A DNA stretch of 64,000 nt from Zantedeschia hybrid cultivar (lineage: Eukaryota; Streptophyta; Magnoliopsida; Alismatales; Araceae), in the NCBI GenBank assembly GCA_030544215.1, contig JARZZO010000014.1:37353734-37417733 (forward strand), read 5' to 3'. The translations under genes were made by a program, and so were the position numbers. Positions 50,601 to 53,600 of the stretch are shown here, in pieces. Every line of letters begins with the position of its first letter. The first letter of the stretch is position 1. The notes beneath the pieces were generated by a model. The model did not search any database, had not been told where the DNA came from, and worked only from the letters and a program-made list of their open reading frames with translations.

Positions 50601-53600
50601 GCATAATTGCTATCATATTGTTGACCCCAATATGTATACCTTCTCAGAGTCGGAGCTTCAACTTGAGGTTCTTGTTGTTTGGCAGCCTCCATTCCCTAAA
50701 ATGCTGGACCTCCTCCTCTGTACTATGTAGGCTCGACACAAGTTTTATTCTCATTATCATCATCATCTTGTCCATCTTGAGCTTGAGTACCTAAGCCCCA
50801 ACCAAGTGAGTAAGAAGGGGCTACAAATCCAGGAGTATGCCCTCCAACATGTGCCCTAGATGTCACATCTTCATACATCTCATCCTCACTAGGTTCCTAA
50901 GTGGTATCATCACTTCTAACAATTCTAGAATGACAAAAATGAAGGAACATCATGTCAATGTATGCTTGGTTTTCTTTTGTACACATGCTCTATCAGAATC
51001 AGATGCTTTCCGTTTCCCTTTTCTTGCTGCTTTTCTTTTGATCTTGTTTAAATCATAGATTCAGACATCCTTGATCCTTGGAAGTCAGGCATGGGTGTGC
51101 TGCGAGGCTATAATGCAGATTGTCAATGCAGGACATGAGGATCACCAATAGAAATATGTGAACGGACTGGACGAGAAGAACTCAGGCCAACAGTCTTCTG
51201 TCATCTTGGATCTTGTCTCTCCTTAAATTCTTTTTCAAGAGCAACATTATCCAATTCTCTCTGTATCTAAGAATGGCCTGTAGGATCAAATAAAGGTTGA
51301 TCTAAATAAGCTCTTGTTTCAATACATGCACTCAAAGGATGCTCTATCATCATTTTTTGTAACAACTTATGTTGCATTTCTTAATTTTTCATCCTCAATC
51401 TCATATTATAATGACAGAATATCAATTTTGCTACTCTTTCAACTTTCAAGCTATTCTTCAATTTAGTGTGCACAAGACTGAAGGTACTCTAATTTCATTC
51501 ACATTCACTTGCAGCGGTAGTTTGGCTAAGTACACGGATAGCAATCTCTGCCAAAGTATTGACACTCATACTTCTTCTTCTCATAACTGGCCACCAATCA
51601 GTTGTTGCAAGAGAAAATGTAGAAGACTAGAAGGTAGCATGTTACGATTGAGATTCTAAAAAGGATGTATGTTCTAAAATTCAAAAACATAACCTAGACT
51701 ATACTTCATACTGATGATTGAATCTCTATTAATCCATAAACACCCTGCCTCAGTTTAAACTCATCAAGTTGACTTTCTACTTCATATCTGATATCATCAT
51801 TCTTCGACATTTGGGTTATCACATCTAATAACTATTACATCACATCATTATCAACATGAAAATTTGAACTACACTGATAACAGGTGTTCAAGAAATATCC
51901 TACATTTTGTGACTGGATTTCTGTTAAACTCATCAATAAAAAACAAAGATCTGATGCAAGACCCTGTGAAAGTAGTAGCCACATGGCGGTCAACAGGAAA
52001 ATAAACAAAAAGCAATCAGATATTTCTCTGAATGAACAAAAAAGCCTTGGGTGAAACTTTACACATTCAACAAACTAAAAAATAAAATAAGTAAGGTTTA
52101 CGAATTTACTGAGAGTGTGTTTGCATAGATCTTGTCAGTGATGGACTCTGGTGCCGGTTGCCCACTGTTGTAATTAAACTGAAGATGTTCATATAGTGAC
52201 ATAGATGAATCAGTAATACTGAGAAAGAAGTTTCTGGAAGATTATAACAAATCAAATCATTCTATCACCAATGCATGAAATTGGCCCTTAGAATTGTTGC
52301 TAAATGACTCTCCAATACCCTAATACTCACTTCATGTATGCCTGCTTAATCAAGTATGAAATAGCCTGTTAAAATTGTATTTTTACTGTTCATCAACATT
52401 TTTTATCAAAATCAGATACATATATTATAGCTAAGTAAATTGCAAGCATTAACCTAGAAATAAGTTTCAAGTGTCATTGCATATTCACCTTAATTCCCCA
52501 GTCATACTCTGGCCCACCAGGATTGTGGCTCGCACTCATTATAAAACCACCATTGGCCTACCAGGCAGATATTACGTCACGGTAAGGAGATGAAAAGAAA
52601 CATTGGGAAGACAGACAGATAATGCAGCATGACATACCTTCTGCTTCCTAATGACTGCAGAAACAGCCGGGGTTGACATAAAACCATCCCTGATAATTTG
52701 AAGTGATGCATAAAAAGAATCATTAGAACAGGTTCAAATACATGTAACCATGGTTTAGAGTCATTAGCTGAAATGAAGAGCAGTTTTTTATGAAAATAAA
52801 ATCATTGACAGGTAGCGACTCGAATTCAGAGTCCATGACTAAATCAATTCCACATTATGTCACAGGTATGCATGTCACAATGTCGTATACAAATCTTTTT
52901 TTGAAGAGAATTATGGATTCTACCACCAACTGTATTAGAAATAAAAAGAGGTGATACAAGCCGTAGGAGATAGGAGAGGTTCCTCTCCACACAAGATCAG
53001 TAAAAATAAAATTACTAAGAGTTGATGACTGATCTCCACTTCTCAGCAGGAACCCTTAGAAGGAACCTACTCCAATTATAAAGAAAATGAAGTGCTGGAA
53101 GACAAGAATTCTAAATGTAGGAAGCACTCCCTCTGAAGATACTATTCTTAAGCTCTTTCCATACGCTTCGATAAATAGTGTCAGGGATCAGCAACAAAAT
53201 CCTTACTCTGGTGCTTTTTCCGGCCTTAATGTTGTATGCTGTGGAACAGAGAAGACTATCTTGTAAAACTGAAAAAAAAGTACAACTGAAGTTACTGAAT
53301 CATATTCCCAAGTACCTCCAGACTTCCTTGCTACATACAAGCCATCTTGATGCATAAAGAACACAACTGTCTCAAAGACCCCTCAATTCTGAACATGGAA
53401 GGGACCTCCCTAGAATTACTGCAGGTAAATCGCTGATTTGAGAAATTCAGATACTGAAGTCTGCAGATTTCTACCTAAGCATTAAACTCCCTCGTACCAA
53501 CTGTAACCTTTTTATTCTGATTCCTTTTCAAGGGCATCCCCACCTCATTAAAATCCCCATGAACACACCAAGGAAATCTGTACCACTCTGGGCATAGTCA